From Ramlibacter lithotrophicus (GTDB taxonomy: Bacteria > Pseudomonadota > Gammaproteobacteria > Burkholderiales > Burkholderiaceae_C), in NCBI RefSeq assembly GCF_012184415.1, contig NZ_VTOX01000007.1:1-64000 (forward strand): 64,000 nucleotides of DNA. The letters run 5' to 3'. The notes beneath the pieces are model-generated. The model was not told the DNA's origin, searched no databases, and was given only the letters and a program-made list of their open reading frames with translations. This document shows, one piece after another, positions 63,773-64,000 of this stretch. The translations under genes and the position numbers were made by a program. Position 1 is the stretch's first letter, and each line of letters opens with the position of its first letter.

Positions 63773-64000
63773 TCAATTGTCCAGCCAGCGACAGATGCTC
63801 TCCCACTGCGCCAGGTCGCGCTCGACGCGGCCGGGCGCCACGTCGAACACCGTCAGCCCGCGCGCCGCGAGATGGATGTAGTTCTGCGTATGCCGCAGGA
63901 AGCCGAGCACCGGGAGCCCGAGGCTGTCGACGAACTCGTGCAGCTTGTCGGCGGCGATCGTGCGCTCGTCGACCCGCATGCCGACGATCCCGACCTGCAG
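63773..64000 (-). CDS. ParA-family ATPase, C-terminal part (5' end beyond window)
   Basis: The last 75 codons of a minus-strand gene run off the right edge. The visible protein, LQVGIVGMRVDERTIAADKL, then VLGFLRHTQNYIHLAARGLTVFD and ERDLAQWESICRWL, matches the end of ParA/MinD-like ATPases, where the strand with a G-x-R motif precedes the nucleotide-base pocket and R-x-x-x-x-Y/V helix. The Walker A half is outside the window. It is probably an orphan ParA-like protein rather than the chromosomal parA, since parB is not adjacent on the visible side. Confidence 0.7.
   Translation of the reverse strand: MQVGIVGMRVDERTIAADKLHEFVDSLGLPVLGFLRHTQNYIHLAARGLTVFDVAPGRVERDLAQWESICRWLDN

Overview
The window is GC-rich bacterial chromosome with very short intergenic gaps and many ATGA-type start/stop overlaps. 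Gene content and order (lolB-ispE-tRNA-Gln-prs-rplY-pth; hrcA/nadK-recN-rapZ; ctaC-ctaD-ctaG-ctaE followed by surf1-ctaA-ctaB-sco; an HU with an Ala/Lys tail) point to a betaproteobacterium of the Burkholderiales, most like Comamonadaceae (Ramlibacter/Variovorax type). This is inferred from synteny and protein character; no database was searched.

Layout. (1) 1-4400 is an accessory region. The end of an IS21-like element cuts into a LexA/S24-type repressor remnant. A tight four-gene plus-strand cluster follows, with an IS1595/ISXO2-like DDE transposase among three unrecognised genes. It converges on a minus-strand cluster of three genes that are paralogues of each other (coiled coil plus winged-helix-like region). 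(2) 4450-11320 holds HU, two glutathione transferases (YghU and another), a TctD/TctE-like two-component pair, TerC behind a structured leader, a universal stress protein and a DUF488 protein. (3) 11467-17063 is a minus-strand operon for uptake of a polyamine-like substrate (PotABCD type) led by a class III aminotransferase of the putrescine-pyruvate kind. (4) 17300-19540 is a small islet of different base composition: a CXXCW-type rhodanese, an unknown secreted protein, a hydrolase fragment and IS-end-like repeats, lying against the 3' end of a CAU tRNA. (5) 19630-24207 holds hrcA, nadK, recN and rapZ. It is followed by an intergenic block of nested repeats, then mutY, a dynamin-family GTPase, mutM, a TPR protein, lolB, ispE, tRNA-Gln, prs, rplY and pth. 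(6) 34628-41937 holds a ferredoxin and a dipeptide/oligopeptide ABC operon with an amidase, interrupted by a 269-bp MITE-like element. (7) 41953-49814 holds a phosphatase, coaD, rsmD, two M16 peptidase-family proteins, ftsY, cutA and rpoH. (8) 49904-60708 holds a 7TM sensor with a degenerate GGDEF domain and the complete aa3-type cytochrome c oxidase locus with its assembly factors. (9) The right end holds a BioC-like methyltransferase, comF, trmL, a MaoC-type protein and the 3' end of a parA-like gene.

Regulation. A perfect CIRCE operator lies just upstream of rpoH, and hrcA, the gene for its repressor, is in the same window, so sigma-32 is probably under HrcA control. The terC leader can fold into two hairpins, the second ending at the ribosome binding site. 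Least explained are the 330-4360 accessory module, an Sco-like CxxxC protein between surf1 and ctaA, the MITE in the peptide-transport operon and the nested repeats after rapZ.
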